DNA of 52,500 bases from Prorocentrum cordatum (Eukaryota > Sar > Dinophyceae > Prorocentrales > Prorocentraceae), in assembly GCA_963575745.1 (NCBI GenBank), contig CAUYUJ010005647.1, forward strand, positions 253,932-306,431, read 5' to 3'. Numbering within the stretch: position 1 is the first letter of the stretch; the number at the start of each line of letters is the position of its first letter. Below, piece by piece: positions 17,831-29,010 of the stretch. The translations under genes were made by a program, and so were the position numbers. Under the pieces are notes generated by a model that was given only the letters and a program-made list of their open reading frames with translations, was not told the origin of the DNA and made no database searches.

Positions 17831-19243
17831 CAAAAGGCCCTACCCTCCGCCCTCCTCTTCTTCCCCGCACGCGCAATTTCCCTATTCCTCCCTCTCTCCC
17901 TGATCAGTCTCGCTTCCCTTCCTCATCTTTGCTTCTGACAGTTCTGCACGTTCTATTACAGTGATTAACCCACTGTACCACGCTTCTCCTCTTTCGCTGC
18001 ACCTGGAACCGAACACCTCAACTTGGCATGCAAACATCACATGCGATTGCACTGTGTCCTTTCCCACCGCACTCGCGCGCGCGCCGTTTTTTGCTTCCAG
18101 GCCGAGAGCCTCGGGGTGACCATCGGCCCCAGCAGCATAAGCCTGTGCCGCGAGTGCGGCCCCAAGATGCCGCGAGAACATGGTCGCCGCCTGGCCAGTC
18201 CGCTATCGAAGTTGACCCCCTCGTCCTTCTTCATTAGCCGACTGGAGGGAGGAGGGAGGAGGGAGGAGGAGAAGGAGGAGGAGGAGGAGGGCAGTCTTGT
18301 AGAGGGTCATCTTATCAAAGTCTTCCGAGCATCTGGCCACTCCAACATCGCTTTGCCCGTGCCCCCAGGACCAGCAGACCAGGGGCTTCTCCTTGGAATG
18401 GGAGGCCACCATCGTCATGCCCCCTTCCGCCTTGGAGGAAGGGGGGGGGATAAGAAAAACGCCTAGTATGCAGACAAGCTTGTCCCTCGGAGTGCCCCTG
18501 CGTGCAAGCTGTGATGCTCCCTCGCCTCTGCTCCGCAGGGGTAGTCAATTGCATCGGGTCGCGCCGGTGCTCTGGCATCACACCGTGGGCCCGCGATCCT
18601 ACCCACACAGCGAGCATCCGCTGGAGAGGCGAGGGCCCTGGACGGTCGGCCTCCGCCAAGCACCAGCGCGACGGGCACCCGATTTTGCGCACACGGCGAG
18701 CATCGGCCGAGCACCTGCAGGGTGAGCATCCTGTTCGCTTCTTTTCCCGCAGCCCCTGCCCCTCCCCCCTTGGGCCTTCAAGCTTCCTGGAAACGTTCGT
18801 GTCGGCGGCCGCCTTCGGTCACGCCATCTTTGTATCCAGGGAATGCTGGCGACCGAGTCCCAGAGGCGAGCTGTAGGTGGCGTGTTCGCAGAGAAGACAA
18901 GCCCACGGTGAGCATCCTGTGCGGTTTGACGCGCGCGTCAACGATCACATCGGGACTCCTGAAGCCCTCCCTCGGCCGCCGAGGTCCAGCGATCACATCG
19001 GCCAACGATCACATCTCCCTCGCCCTCCCTCGGCCAACGATCACGTAGAAGCTCCAAAGCCCTCCCTCGGCCGCCGAGGTGCCGCTCCACCATGGCTGCC
19101 GGGAGCCTCACGCTGGGGCCGGGGGCCACCGCGGCTGCCCGCCGGCCGTCGGTGCTCGGATCTGACAGCGTCGCGCACAGGGGAGCGGCAAGCGCGCCGG
19201 AGCGCAACGGTCAGTGCAAACGACATGCTCTCCCCCTCCGCTC
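17831..19243. other. No clear gene; possible short exons and small repeats
   Basis: A GGA tract lies at about 18241-18292. Before it, a pyrimidine run ending TTTTTTGCTTCCAG (about 18098) precedes an open stretch reading LGVTIGPSSISLCRECGPKM, which could be an exon, but nothing confirms it. A GGTGAGCATCCTGT word occurs at about 18720 and 18908. GCCCTCCCTCGGCCGCCGAGG occurs in both 18960-18985 and 19058-19082, with ACGATCACATC words between. No family is recognised. Confidence 0.4.
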
Positions 19244-19419
19244 GAAGAAGAAAGACCGGCATAAACAGCAACTTGTTGGCGCTCCACGCGAATTTCTTGG
19301 ATCTGCGTCGGGACCCCTGTCGGCGCGCTCCGCGCGGCAGGGAGAAGGGTCCAACGCAGATCCAAGAAATCTTCGCGGAGCGCAGAAAGTTTATGTTTAT
19401 GCTGTTTTTTCATCCTTCT
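19244..19419. mobile_element. Foldback element, copy 2
   Basis: Left arm 19244-19317 and right arm about 19347-19419 are inverted copies: GCATAAACAGCAACTTGTTG, CGCGAATTTCTTGGATCTGC and GGGACCCC on the left; GGGTCCAACGCAGATCC, AAGAAATC, and TTTATGTTTATGCTG on the right. The loop is about 30 bases. There is no ORF of its own. It belongs to the same family as 21358-21556, 36731-36925 and 37090-37275. Confidence 0.8.
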
Positions 19420-19855
19420 GCTCTGTCTGACCCCCCTCCCCCATCACGCCCCCTTGCCACCTGTCAACACACACACAAAAGATAGACGAAATGCCCGCCT
19501 CCTGAGCTGTGCTCGTTGCCACACCTCGGCGCAGCTCCAGAGCCGGTCGTGATGGCGCGCAGGAGTGGTTCACTGGAAGTTTCCGAGCGAAAGATCATGA
19601 GCGGATTCGGACTTCATAGCGTCGTCGTCAATGAGTCAAGATAGTTGATGTTCCTTGATTTTGGGCCTCTGAAGGCCCGTTCCAGGCCACGGGACTTCCT
19701 GGGAGTTGTGCGATGGCCAGCCACTTGGCCAAACGAACGAAAATTCGAAAGGTCGTCTTCTGTTGGCGCTTGCAGGGGGGATGTCCCTAACTAGCCCCAG
19801 CCATCCCCACAAGTTGGGTCCATGGCACTGTAGAACCTCCCATTGCGCTCGGGCA
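19420..19855. other. No gene recognised
   Basis: Unique-looking sequence without repeats or domains. Open frames here are extensions of frames from the neighbouring triplet tracts. Confidence 0.6.
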
Positions 19856-19972
19856 AACGACGACGACCGATGGTGACGACCGACAACGACGACAACGACG
19901 ACGACGACGAGGACGAGGACGAGGACGAGGGAGGACGAACGGACGGACGACGACGACGACGACGACGGCGGA

Positions 19973-20011
<39 letters not shown>

Positions 20012-20275
20012 AGACCGACGACCGACGACCTGCGACCGAAGACCGACGGCCGTCGACGACCGACGACCGTCGACGACCGACGACCGACGCACACGACGAT
20101 GGAGACGTTGACGCTGACACTGACGCTGACACCGACGACGACGTCCCCTCCTCCTCCTCCTCCTCCTCCTCCTCCTCCTCCTCCTCCCCCTCCTCCTCCT
20201 CCTCCTCCTCCTCCTCCTCCTCCTCCTCCTCCTCTCCTCCTCCTCCGCCTCCTCCTCCTCCTCCTCCGCCTCCCC
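19856..20275. repeat. (ACG)n followed by (CCT)n microsatellites
   Basis: About 285 bases of ACG/GAC triplets with CCGACGACC interruptions, then CCT triplets from about 20144. Poly-Asp, poly-Pro and poly-Arg frames on both strands are artefacts. Confidence 0.95.
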
Positions 20276-20982
20276 CACTCAGGGGCAACGTTAGGGGGTG
20301 ATAGGTTCAGCGGGGGGGACCCAGCGACCCCCTCTCGCCCATGGATTGCCGAGAGGGCCCCGACAGGCCCACCCCGGCCAGGACACGGCGGATTTGTCAT
20401 CGGGGGCATCTCGCCGATCCACTGGCCATGTATCGCCGATTCCAGCTCGATGCTTCCCCCCCTGAGCTGGCCCCCTGGTGGTTTCCGGGTCATGGCTCAG
20501 GCCTCCGGCGGCCTTGAACGATCCGGGCACCCCCGGGTCGCTTTCGGCGAGGCGCAGGCGCTGGAGAGTACCCCGAGGCTGGCAAACCGCAGATACCCAA
20601 CGAGAACGTCCGAAAACCTCGAACCTCGAACCTCGAAGCGTCGCCGGACTCGTTGGAAGCTCGTGTGCATCCTGGGGGAGGGTACCCTTGGATGTTCTGT
20701 GTGTCTTGGCCGGCGGAGGGTCTAATGTTCTTGCAGGACGTTATTCTGGCCTAGTTCCGACTGGGGATGGTGGAACCAGTCGCGCGGGTATTTCAGAAGA
20801 TGTGCTCCAAGATCCTCCCCGGCCGACTGCCGTTGTTGACCGCAACCCCCCCAGACCGCCGTTGTTGTTTCACCCCCCCCCCCCGAACACTCACAACCCC
20901 CGTTTCTGACCTGCTGTTTAGTCGTGCCTGCCGTTGCTGACCTCAACACCCCTCCAACCCACTCTCCCGACCCAATCACCGA
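20276..20982. other. No gene recognised
   Basis: GC-rich sequence with a few short words repeated (GACTGCCGTTGTTGACC / GACCGCCGTTGTTG at about 20823-20866; CCTGCCGTTGCTGACC at about 20929). ORFs on both strands have no domain. Confidence 0.55.
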
Positions 20983-21126
20983 GCGCGTTCCACTACTCGC
21001 AAGGTGCCGACTCTCAAACGTCCGAAGCAAAAACACATGTTTGCCTAGATGTATTTGATCGTAGAGCCCCCGCGGCGGATCCAGACCGTTCGCGAGTAGT
21101 TATCCTGCGAGTTGTGGACCCCGCGC
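20983..21126. mobile_element. MITE-like element, copy 2
   Basis: Same left end (GCGCGTTCCACTACTCGCAA) and inner CCGCGGCGGATCCAG as 1438-1575; the right end is GAGTTGTGGACCCCGCGC. The word CCAACCCACTCTCCCGACCC occurs on both sides, at about 20955 and 21147, so the element lies between direct repeats longer than a normal target duplication. Confidence 0.7.
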
Positions 21127-21357
21127 TTGTCTATGAACGACCCCCCCAACCCACTCTCCCGACCCAAGTCGGCGGCGAGCGAGGGGGGAAGCGAGAAGGA
21201 GCAGGCCTTCGCATAAGGCGGCGAGACTTCTCAGAAGCCCTCGCGCCAAATGAGAAGTTGATTGTGCCCTCGGGGACAGCTTGGACAAAAACCTCCCAGA
21301 AGGCCGGTGAACCTCCGAGCCTTCTTAGAAGGCCTGCCCCTCCTCGCCCCCCCCCCT

Positions 21358-21556
21358 TAGGGAAACAAACAACGACATAAACATAAAAACTCGGAGGCCC
21401 GCGCTGGTTTCTCGGATCGGCGCTGGACCCCCCTCCCTGGCGCGCGGGGCGCGCCAGGGGCGGCGCCAGAGGCGCGGCCGAGGGGCTCCAGCGCCGATGC
21501 GAGACATCCGCGCGAAACTCAAAGTTGTTATGTCTATGTCATGATTCGTTCCCCTA
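21358..21556. mobile_element. Foldback element, copy 3
   Basis: Left arm 21358-21430 and right arm 21485-21556 are inverted copies: TAGGGAAACAAACAACGACA, ATAAACATAAAAACTCGGAG, TTTCTCGGATCGGCGCTGGA against TCCAGCGCCGATGCGAGACA, AACTCAAAGTTGTTATGTCT, ATGTCATGATTCGTTCCCCT. The centre is GGCGCGCGGGGCGCGCC, itself a palindrome. No ORF. Confidence 0.8.
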
Positions 21557-21572
21557 CCCTCCCAAGCACGAA

Positions 21573-21716
21573 GCCTCCTCCTCCTCCTCCTCCGCCTCCT
21601 CCTCCTCCTCCTCCTCCCCCTCCTCCCCCTCCTCCCCCTCCTCCTCCCCCTCCTCCCCCTCCTCCCCCTCCTCCCCCTCCTCCCCCTCCTCCTCCCCCTC
21701 CTCGCCCTCCTCCCCC
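21573..21716. repeat. (CCT/CCCCT)n microsatellite
   Basis: CCT triplets shifting into CCTCCCCCT units. It produces the poly-Pro, poly-Ser and poly-Gly frames seen on both strands. Confidence 0.95.
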
Positions 21717-22143
21717 TGTGCTCGCCGCCGACCGACGACCCTCCCAGAGGGCGTGTTGGCCTGGGCCCGCCGAGTCCTCGGGCTCCGCAGGCCCCCCGCC
21801 GGGGCGGCCCTGCGGGGGCCGCGGGCGGAGCGGGCGCTCGCTCTCGGGAGGGGGGGGGGCCCTCGGGAGCTCTCCCGAGGCGCCCGCTCCCGGGCGGAGG
21901 GGGCGCTCGCTCGCTCTCGGCGCTCGCTCTCGGCCCCCCCCGGGGCCCCCAGAAAGCCGCGCACCAGAGGTCACTCTTTCCCCGGGGCCGCTCGCGCGTG
22001 AAGTCGGGGGGGGGGGGGGGGCGGGCCGCGGAGGTCCAGATCGCCGCCGAGGCCAGGGCGCTCGCGTCCATGCCGCTCGCAGGCCCGGCGAGGGCGTCGA
22101 GGGAGGTGGGATCGGGCGTCGAGCAACGGGAGGCGCGAGAGAT
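21717..22143. other. GC-rich stretch, no gene recognised
   Basis: Very GC-rich, with GCTCGCTCTCGG / CTCTCGGCGCTCGCTCTCGG words and G homopolymers (a run of 14 or more around 22006-22021). No domain. Confidence 0.55.
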
Positions 22144-22299
22144 GTGGAGACCCGCGCCAAGAAACGCCCTGCTTGCCTCCAGGGAGGCCCTGGGTTTCTC
22201 GGGTCTGCGCGGCGTCCCCACACCAAAAATCAGGGGACGTCCTGGGGCCTCCGGGTTGGGTTTCTTGTTGAAGGTTTCTTGTGGTCGAGCTCCTACTGT
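22144..22299 (+). repeat. Dispersed 170-bp repeat, copy b
   Basis: GTGGAGACCCGCGCCAAGAA at the left and TTGTGGTCGAGCTCCTACTG at the right, with the same inner order as 1104-1276. The most diverged of the three copies; the inner AAAGCGTGACG part is replaced. It lies near the foldback copy at 21358, as copy a lies near 1661. Confidence 0.75.
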
Positions 22300-22389
22300 A
22301 AATGGGGGGGATAATTGAGGGGGGGTGCACCTCTTGTGCCCTAAAGGGGCCCCCATGGGCCCAAACGGGGGCACGAGAGGTGCACAACT

Positions 22390-22493
22390 CTCCTCCTCCT
22401 CCTCCTCCTCCTCCTCCTCCTCCTCCTCCTCCTCCTCCTCCTCCTCCTCCTCCTCCTCCTCCTCCTCCTCCTCCTCCTCCTCCTCATCATCAC

Positions 22494-22526
<33 letters not shown>

Positions 22527-22567
22527 CTTCTTCTTCCTCCTCCTCCTCCTCCCCCTCCTCCTCTCCC
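22390..22567. repeat. (CTC)n and (CAT)n microsatellites
   Basis: About 95 bases of CTC, then about 40 of CAT, then mixed CTT/CTC. Confidence 0.95.
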
Positions 22568-24321
22568 ACACACCCCTCCCCATTGATTGACGCCCAAGGG
22601 GGCCGACCTTAGATTGTGTTGAAAGCGCTGGGGGGCCTCGTTTTCTGTTCGTGTTCAGTGTTTCGGTTCTCTGGCAAACAGAGCGGACAAAAACATTCAG
22701 CCCAAAACATAAACAACGGAAGTACAGAACGGTACCGAACCGAAAACGGCCCCAGACATACTCGCGTCGTGGAAAACTCCCGACGGGACGTGTTTGGTCG
22801 TTGTCGGCCCCTGGGTGCGCCCACGCCTGGCCCCGGGGCCGTCAGAAAACGACTTAGAAGGAACAATTGACCACGGGGAAAGGGCCTGGACTTCCAGGGA
22901 CTCCGCATTGAAAAAAGCAGGACATCGCATGTCTGGAGAGGGCTGGGAGCGTCGAAAACACCACGGCTGGAGCCGTGGGATCTCTCAGATGTCGTACCCC
23001 CCTCCGCGTTCTACACTTAGCAAACTTTGTTTCAAATAGCCTTCATTTCAAGATGCTCAGTGGCCCGTCTACCAGTCCGCGCACGTGCCTCGGGCCATGA
23101 TGCGCTGACCCCGCTCGTCTGGCCCCCCCCTCTCTGGCGCACCCGAGAGGAGGAGTCTGGCCACCCTCTGACAAGGCCAGGGTCAGGGCGCTCTAAGTGG
23201 TGACCTCGCGATAAACCAGGAATATGGCGCGCCCGTGAAAACTGCAGCCGCTGGTCGAAACAATTTCCATTCTTCGTTAATTATCGCCGGGTGGTCGTTT
23301 TCTTATGTATTGTTTTGCCGATCGGCGCGGGGCCTCGTATCCCCCCCCCCATGGAGTAGATCTTGGCTGTTGTTTGTTGGCGGTTGTCTCAAGCAGGTGG
23401 AGTCTCCCCCATAGGACGCAGTGTTGCAAACAGTCGCGTTAAGCCGATGTCCGGGGCCAGACCCCCCCCTCCCCCCCTCCTCCGGCTGAATGTCGAAACG
23501 CCGAATCAGAAAAAGTTCACCCGGCGGAATGTACAAAGTCTTGGTCAGCAGTACCCTGGTTTGGGGGGGCCCCGGCAGGAGGCTCGGAAGAGGCCGCTGT
23601 CCACGAAGGGAAGCTCTTCCGAAAAGGCACCAGAAGGCATGAGGCCTCATAGAAGGTCTCCTGCCATCGAAGAGAAGGAGGAGGAGGAGGAGGAGGAGGA
23701 GGAGGAGGAGCTTGACGTTAATGGCTTAGGGGCGCCTGAACCCCCTTGGTGGGTCCAGCTTCCTGGAGCACCACCCTGAAGGGCACGATGGCCCGATTTA
23801 GGGCATTGCCTGGGGCCATCTGGGTCCATACCGCATGGGTTGTGCCAACGAATCGTGATGGCCCAGGAACCGTGGCCAAGGCATTGCGGCTCCAGTGCGG
23901 AAATGCATCTTGGTACCTGCCAAGGCCGCGTGAGCTCGTTGGCACCATCCTTACACTACCACAGCCCTTCGGCAGTGCGGGGGCGCACCCAACCACTGAG
24001 GGTCCGAAGATGCAGGGTGGAGGAGGATCTTGTGTGTGTGTGTGGGGGGGGGGAGCTTGCGGACAGGTTGGTGTGGGGCGGCTGGACCGTGATGCAAAGA
24101 TCGCCTCAGTGGTGGGAGTGGGGTTGGGAGTGGGAGTGGGGGTGTGCACGATGTGTGGCGGCCTTTATGTCCACCTACCTGGACACACTCCCGCGTGCGA
24201 GATACACGGGCGTGCGTGGCGGCATCCAGGCGTGACAAGGCGCTCGGTGGGGGAGGAGGGGAAGGGATGGGGTAATTACAATAGAATGACGCCGAGAGGG
24301 AGAGACGGGCCAAGGGGTGAT
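22568..24321. other. 1.75 kb without a recognised gene
   Basis: No domain on either strand. Small features only: an AGG tract at about 23671-23711, a GTGTGTGTGTG-G10 run at about 24033-24052, and C homopolymers at 23340 and 23461. Nothing resembles an RNA gene. Confidence 0.6.
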
Positions 24322-24642
24322 TGTGTCTTACAGGGAAGTGGTGCCAAACAGTGCATCGTACTTTGGCGGTTGCCAGGGGGGCGCGATTTGTCGGCCCATT
24401 GGTGCCGACATAATGCATCAACGTGTGTGCGCCGTAAGTGTCGCGGAAATTCCGTCCCACATGCAACCTTCTTTCGCCAGTGCTGAAAAAAACGAAGCGC
24501 CGAAAAAAACAGCCACATTTGTGTTGCAGACGTTTTGTGGGGCAGCAAATGTTGACCCCATCCCGCAAAATTGTGTCTTACAGGGCAGTGGTGCCAAACA
24601 GTGCATCGCATCTTGCCGGCTGCCCAGGGGGGCACGATTTGT
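24322..24642 (+). repeat. Pair of ~71-bp direct repeats, 249 bp apart
   Basis: TTGTGTCTTACAGGGAAGTG at 24322 and TTGTGTCTTACAGGGCAGTG at 24571 start two copies that both end GCACGATTTGT or GCGCGATTTGT (24392 and 24642). Both contain GTGCCAAACAGTGCATCG. The intervening 180 bases are unrelated, so this is a dispersed pair and not a plain tandem array. Confidence 0.8.
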
Positions 24643-25400
24643 GCAAAAATTGACCGTTCTCAAAGCACTCGCGGACTCTGCTTGGTTGCGCGAGCGCCAA
24701 GGGCACGGCATTCGACCGACAGCGCAGCGCCGACTCCAGTCCGCCACCGACAGCCGCAGGTTTGGCGCCCTCAGGAGGCAGAGCAGGAGGAGTCAGAGGA
24801 GGAGACCACCACCGCAGAGGTGACAGGCGGCTCGCGCCGGCGGCTGCCCAGACTGCAGGAGGAGGCAGCCCCAGAATTCCAGGGGGTCCGCACGCCCCGA
24901 GGAGGCGCCCCCGAATTTCAAGGGGGGGGCCCTGCAAAGGGGGTGGAGCAGGGGGAGATAGCCACCCCTGGAGTGACGGGCGGCTCGCGCCAGCTGCCGC
25001 TCAGGCAGCAAGAGGAGGCAGAGGAGGAGCACCGTCTCAGCACCAGGAGTCAGAGGCGGCTGAGGAGGCAACCCGAGGAGGAAGGCAGGGATGAGACCAC
25101 CGCAGAGGTGACAAAGAGCAAGCGCATGCCATGGGAGCGGGGCGGTGGAAGGCGCGAGGGCGGCGGACGCACGGGGGGGGGGCGGGGCGGCGTAGCTTGC
25201 GAAGTCCGCGGCGAATGGCGAGCGGATCTACGCATGCTAACCTGGCGCACGGAATAGGCAGATCGAAAGAAGGACTTTGCAGGTGCCGGAACGATGGGAG
25301 TGGCAAGCACTTTTAACGTGAGAGCGACTGGGCGCAGTAAGGGGCGGTGGCCCACGGCACCATGCGAGCGAAAAGGGGCACGTAGCGAGCGGGCTCGTGG
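24643..25400. other. No recognised gene; internal low-copy repeats
   Basis: The word ACAGGCGGCTCGCGCC or ACGGGCGGCTCGCGCC appears at about 24821 and 24976. GAGACCACC..CGCAGAGGTGACA appears at about 24800 and 25093. These suggest a partial duplication of roughly 155-290 bases. Open frames exist on both strands, none with a domain. Confidence 0.5.
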
Positions 25401-26640
25401 ATGGTTGGCCTTGGCGCCAGACTGTGTCCTGGAGGTGCCTGCCTCGTTTGCTGGCGTGCGGGGTGCAGCGTGGTGCAGCCCGGCCGCGCCATGGGGACAC
25501 ATGCGGTACGGACCGTCATGCATTCAGGACCGCTGGCCTTGCCACCAGACTGTGTCCTGGAGGCGAATGCCTCTTTCGACTACAAGACCGCTTGCCTTGC
25601 CGCCAGACTGAGCGAAGGCGTGCCATGGTGGCGCAGGCGCTACGTGGCGACATGCACTCAGGACCGCTGGCCTTGCCGCCAGACTGTGTCCCGGAGGCGG
25701 ATGCCTCGATCGACTACAGGACCGCTGGCCTCGCCGCCATACTGTGTCCTGGAGGTATCTACCTCTTTCGCAGGCGTGTGGAATACAGCGAGGCCGCGCC
25801 ACGGTGGCGCAGGCGCTACATGGCGACATGCACTCAGGACCGCTGGCCTTGCCACCAGACTGTGTCCTGGAGGCGGATGCCTCGATCGACTACAGGACCG
25901 CGGGCCTTGCCGCCAGACTGCGTCCTGGAGGTATCCACCTCTTTCGAAGGCGTGTGGGGATACAGCGAGGCCGTGCCATGGTGACGCAGGCGCTACGGGG
26001 CGACAAGCACTCAGGACCGCTGGCCTTGCCGCCAGACTGTGTCCTGGAGGCGGATGCTTCGATCGACTACAGGACCGCTGGCCTCGCCGCCAGACTGTGT
26101 CTTGGAGGTATATACCTCTTCTGCAGGCGTGTGGTGTACATTGAGGCCGTGCCATGATGAACCCAGTACTGGATATGCAGGATCTCATGGGAGTGTTGGG
26201 GCATGGCCATGAGGGGGGTTAAGGCCATGAAGGCGCACGGAACGCACGGGTTCGTAAGTGGCTGGCCTCGCCGCCAGACTGTGTCCTGGAGGTGTCTGCA
26301 TCTTTTGCAGGCGTGTGGGGATGCAGGCGGCGCGGAACGACATACTCTCAGGACCGCTGGCCTTGCCGCCAGACTGTGCCCTGGAGGCAAATGCCTCATC
26401 GATTACAGGACCGCTGACCTTGCCGCCAGACTGTGTCCTGGAGGCATATACCTCTTGCGCCCGCGTGTGAAGTAACTCGAGGCGCTGAGAACAACATACA
26501 CTCGGGACCGCTGGCACTGCCGCAAGACTGTGTCCTACGGTGACGCAGGCGCTACGGGGCGACAAGCACTCAGGACCGCTGGCCTTGCCGCCAGACTGTG
26601 TCCTGGAGGCGAATGCCTCGATCGACTTTGCCGGTGTCGC
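25401..26640. repeat. Composite tandem repeat, ~50-bp core in ~177-bp units
   Basis: About 14 copies of a core starting GGACCGCTGGCCTTGCCGCC and continuing AGACTGTGTCCTGGAGG. Cores come in pairs about 50 bases apart (25660/25709, 25836/25888, 26013/26062, 26350/26406). The pairs recur every ~177 bases in the regular part, with GCAGGCGTGTGG and GGCGCAGGCGCTAC words between. Several frames on both strands stay open through the array, so I do not call a repetitive protein. Confidence 0.85.
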
Positions 26641-26765
26641 CCAGGCTCCCTGACTCTTGTGACGGTTGTGCAGGTGCTCGTCAGGTGCGCGCGGATCGCA
26701 CACCCTTTCCGGCGCCCCATGCGTCCTGCACAACCTCCGCCCCAAGGGTTGCGGTAGCCATCGGC

Positions 26766-26895
26766 ATGAGGAGGAGGAGGAGGAGGAGGAGGAGGAGGAG
26801 GAGGAGGAGGAGGAGGAGGAGCAGGAGCAGGAGCAGGAGGAGGAAGAGGAGGAGGAGGAGGAGGAGGAGCAGAAGGAGCAGGAGGAGCAGGAGAA
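26766..26895. repeat. (GAG)n/(GCA) microsatellite
   Basis: GAG triplets with GCAGGAGCAGGAG interruptions. Produces poly-Glu and poly-Leu frames. Confidence 0.95.
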
Positions 26896-27564
26896 GGTGC
26901 CCTCCCGAGAGCCCTGCCCCGCCTTCCGAGAGCCCTCTCCGGAAACTCAAGACGCCCTTCGGAGAAGCCCCCCCCCCTGGCCTGCTCGGCAGACTGCCCC
27001 TCCCCTCCCCATCGCGCCGTTCGGGGCTCCTGGGCGCCAAGGGTGAGCTCCGCGGAGGAGGGAGGGAGGAAGGGTGGAAGGGAGGGAGGCAGGGAGGACG
27101 GAAGGGAGAGCTCAGCGGAGGAGGGAGGGAGGGATGGAGGGAGCGATCACCAGCACGACCTCCACAGCCGCTCCCGCCCCGCTTTCCTCTCCCTCCCCTC
27201 CCTCCTGAGGCCTGCAAGCGGCTTCGCGCCTTGCACGCCCCCGGCACTGATCCCGTCATGGGATCGTTTCGCGGACACCCAAACTCCAACTTCCAAGTTC
27301 CCCTCCCTCCTGGGCCACCCCTGCCTCAGCTCTTGCCCCGCGCCCGTCGCCCTCCTCCCTCGCCCCCCGCCCTCCTCCCTCGGGCTGCGCTTGCCCCGCC
27401 TGGGCCCGACGACTGCTCGAGGCCCGCCCTTTGGCAGGCTCGAGCGCTGGCTTCTCTCGGCGGACGCGGACCTGCCTCACACGCCGAGCCCCAGGGAGCC
27501 ACTCGCCCCAAAGACGGAAGAGTGCCGAGGCCGCGGGAGGGGAGGGAGGCGTACGAGAGGGAGG
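26896..27564. other. No recognised gene; GGGA-rich patch
   Basis: A GGGAGGGAGG-type tract at about 27050-27140 with CTCCGCGGAGGAGG / CTCAGCGGAGGAGG repeated at about 27048 and 27110. The rest is GC-rich without domains. Confidence 0.6.
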
Positions 27565-27690
27565 GAGGAGAAGAAAGAGGAGGAGGAGGAGGAGGAGGAG
27601 GAGGAGGAGGAGGAGGAGGAGGAGGAGGAGGAGGGAGGGAGGGAGGGAGGGAGGGAGGGAGGAAGGGAGAGGAGAAAGAGGAGGGGAGAA
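27565..27690. repeat. (GAG)n and (GGGA)n microsatellite
   Basis: GAG triplets to about 27632, then GGGA units. Confidence 0.95.
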
Positions 27691-29010
27691 GGGGCGTCTG
27701 GGTCCGCCAGCCCAGGAGCACACAACCTTTCCATACACCTCCGGGTCACAAGTGTGTCCCAGGGGGCCGGGAGCGCCCTTGAGGGCCTTAGGAGGGTTTT
27801 CTCGGTCTCAAGAAGAGTCCATGGTGGTCAGGATAACGCCGAGCGGGCGCCAAGACGGCCCAAGATGCCCACAAGCTGATTCCATACATCCCCAGAGGCG
27901 CCACGAAGCGCAGAACGACACACTGCAAGAGCTCCCTGAGACCACCAGACGCGCCCCATGAAGGCACAATCAGCCGAAATCAATCGACTGCTCAATGTTT
28001 GGGAATCTCACGTTGTTCTCCACCACTGGGCGGCGCAGAAGAACGAGGTCGTTTGCACCCACATTGGCGCGCAAGCTGCGCAAGGCCGCACGTAAACGAC
28101 CTCGTTAGCGTGCCGCGCTGGCGGCCCGTGTAAGCCATCGCGTAAGGTCGCCATGCCTTCTCGTGTAAGGCCCCTTCGTTTTCGTCGCCCACGTGGCGTC
28201 GAGAGCGCTTCGTAAGTAGCCCAAGGGAGCCTCCAGAGAGGCCCAGGAGGGGCTCAAGACGGCAACAGAGAGCGCCAAGACGGCCCACGAGGGCCCACAC
28301 AGAGCCCGAAGGTGCGCCAGGGTTGCCCAAGACGTCCCCAGAACCCCCCGGCAGCCGAGTCGCCCCCAGAAGCCCCAGAAGTTCTCACGATCCCCCCGAG
28401 ACGATCCAAAAGGGAGCCCCGAGACAGCCCCCAGACTGTAGGAAAAGCTCCGAGCGACTCCCACACTCCACGCCGATCTGGTTCATGCGACTTGTCCTCC
28501 CCCTTCGCGCTGTGAGGGGGGCGGTGGAGCAGGAGGCGGTCCAGGCCAGAGAGCCGTTCTTCCCCGAGGAAGGGGATATGAGGAGGAGGAGGAGAGGGAG
28601 AACGGCGACGACGACGACGCCGGCAAGGATAAGAGTGCCCCGGCTCCCCAACAGGGGCACAGAACAGGTCAACAAGATCCAAGCCTCGAGCCTTGAACTT
28701 CCGTCCGTCGCCTCGAGCCCCGATCCCCAGAGGAGGCCCAAACGGGCCCAAAACACTAGAAGCACTAGAAAGAATTCTGCCCCAGCTCCTCTTCCAAAAA
28801 GGCTCGATTCTCGATCCACAAACCCTTGCCCAACCCTCGATCCTATCTCTCTCTCTTTATCTCCTCCTCCTCCTGCGCCCCTCCTCCGCGAGGGAGCCAC
28901 ACGTGAGCCCTACCCGAATCTGCCCAAAGCAGTACCAAGAAAGTCCTGCCCCTGCTCCGCATGGCCCGTCTCCGCCAGCCCGCTTCCGCCGCCTCGCTTT
29001 CGCCGCCCCG
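27691..29010. other. No recognised gene; relatives of the CCAAGACGG repeat and one inverted repeat
   Basis: Words like GCCAAGACGGCCCAAGATG (about 27849) and GCGCCAAGACGGCCCACGAG (about 28270) match the complex repeat at 15.1-17.4 kb. A perfect 13-bp inverted repeat, AACGAGGTCGTTT at 28043-28055 and its complement at 28094-28106, encloses a 38-base loop containing GCGCGCAAGCTGCGC. No coding exon could be supported. Confidence 0.55.

Noticed and set aside
19636-20493. 285-codon minus-strand ORF
   Set aside because: Poly-Gly and poly-Val/Arg over the CCT and ACG tracts; no domain in the flanks.
21325-22612. ORFs with poly-Glu, poly-Pro, poly-Ser or poly-Gly over 50 residues or more
   Set aside because: Direct translations of CTC/CCT microsatellites, open in all frames.
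25397-26188. Repetitive protein (247 codons on +, 176 codons on -)
   Set aside because: Two + frames and one - frame are all open across the tandem array, so openness reflects the repeat period and not selection.
26745-26777. Third SL-like match (CGGTAGCCATCGGCATGAG)
   Set aside because: Only the GTAGCCAT part matches; too many differences and no retroposed coding sequence follows.
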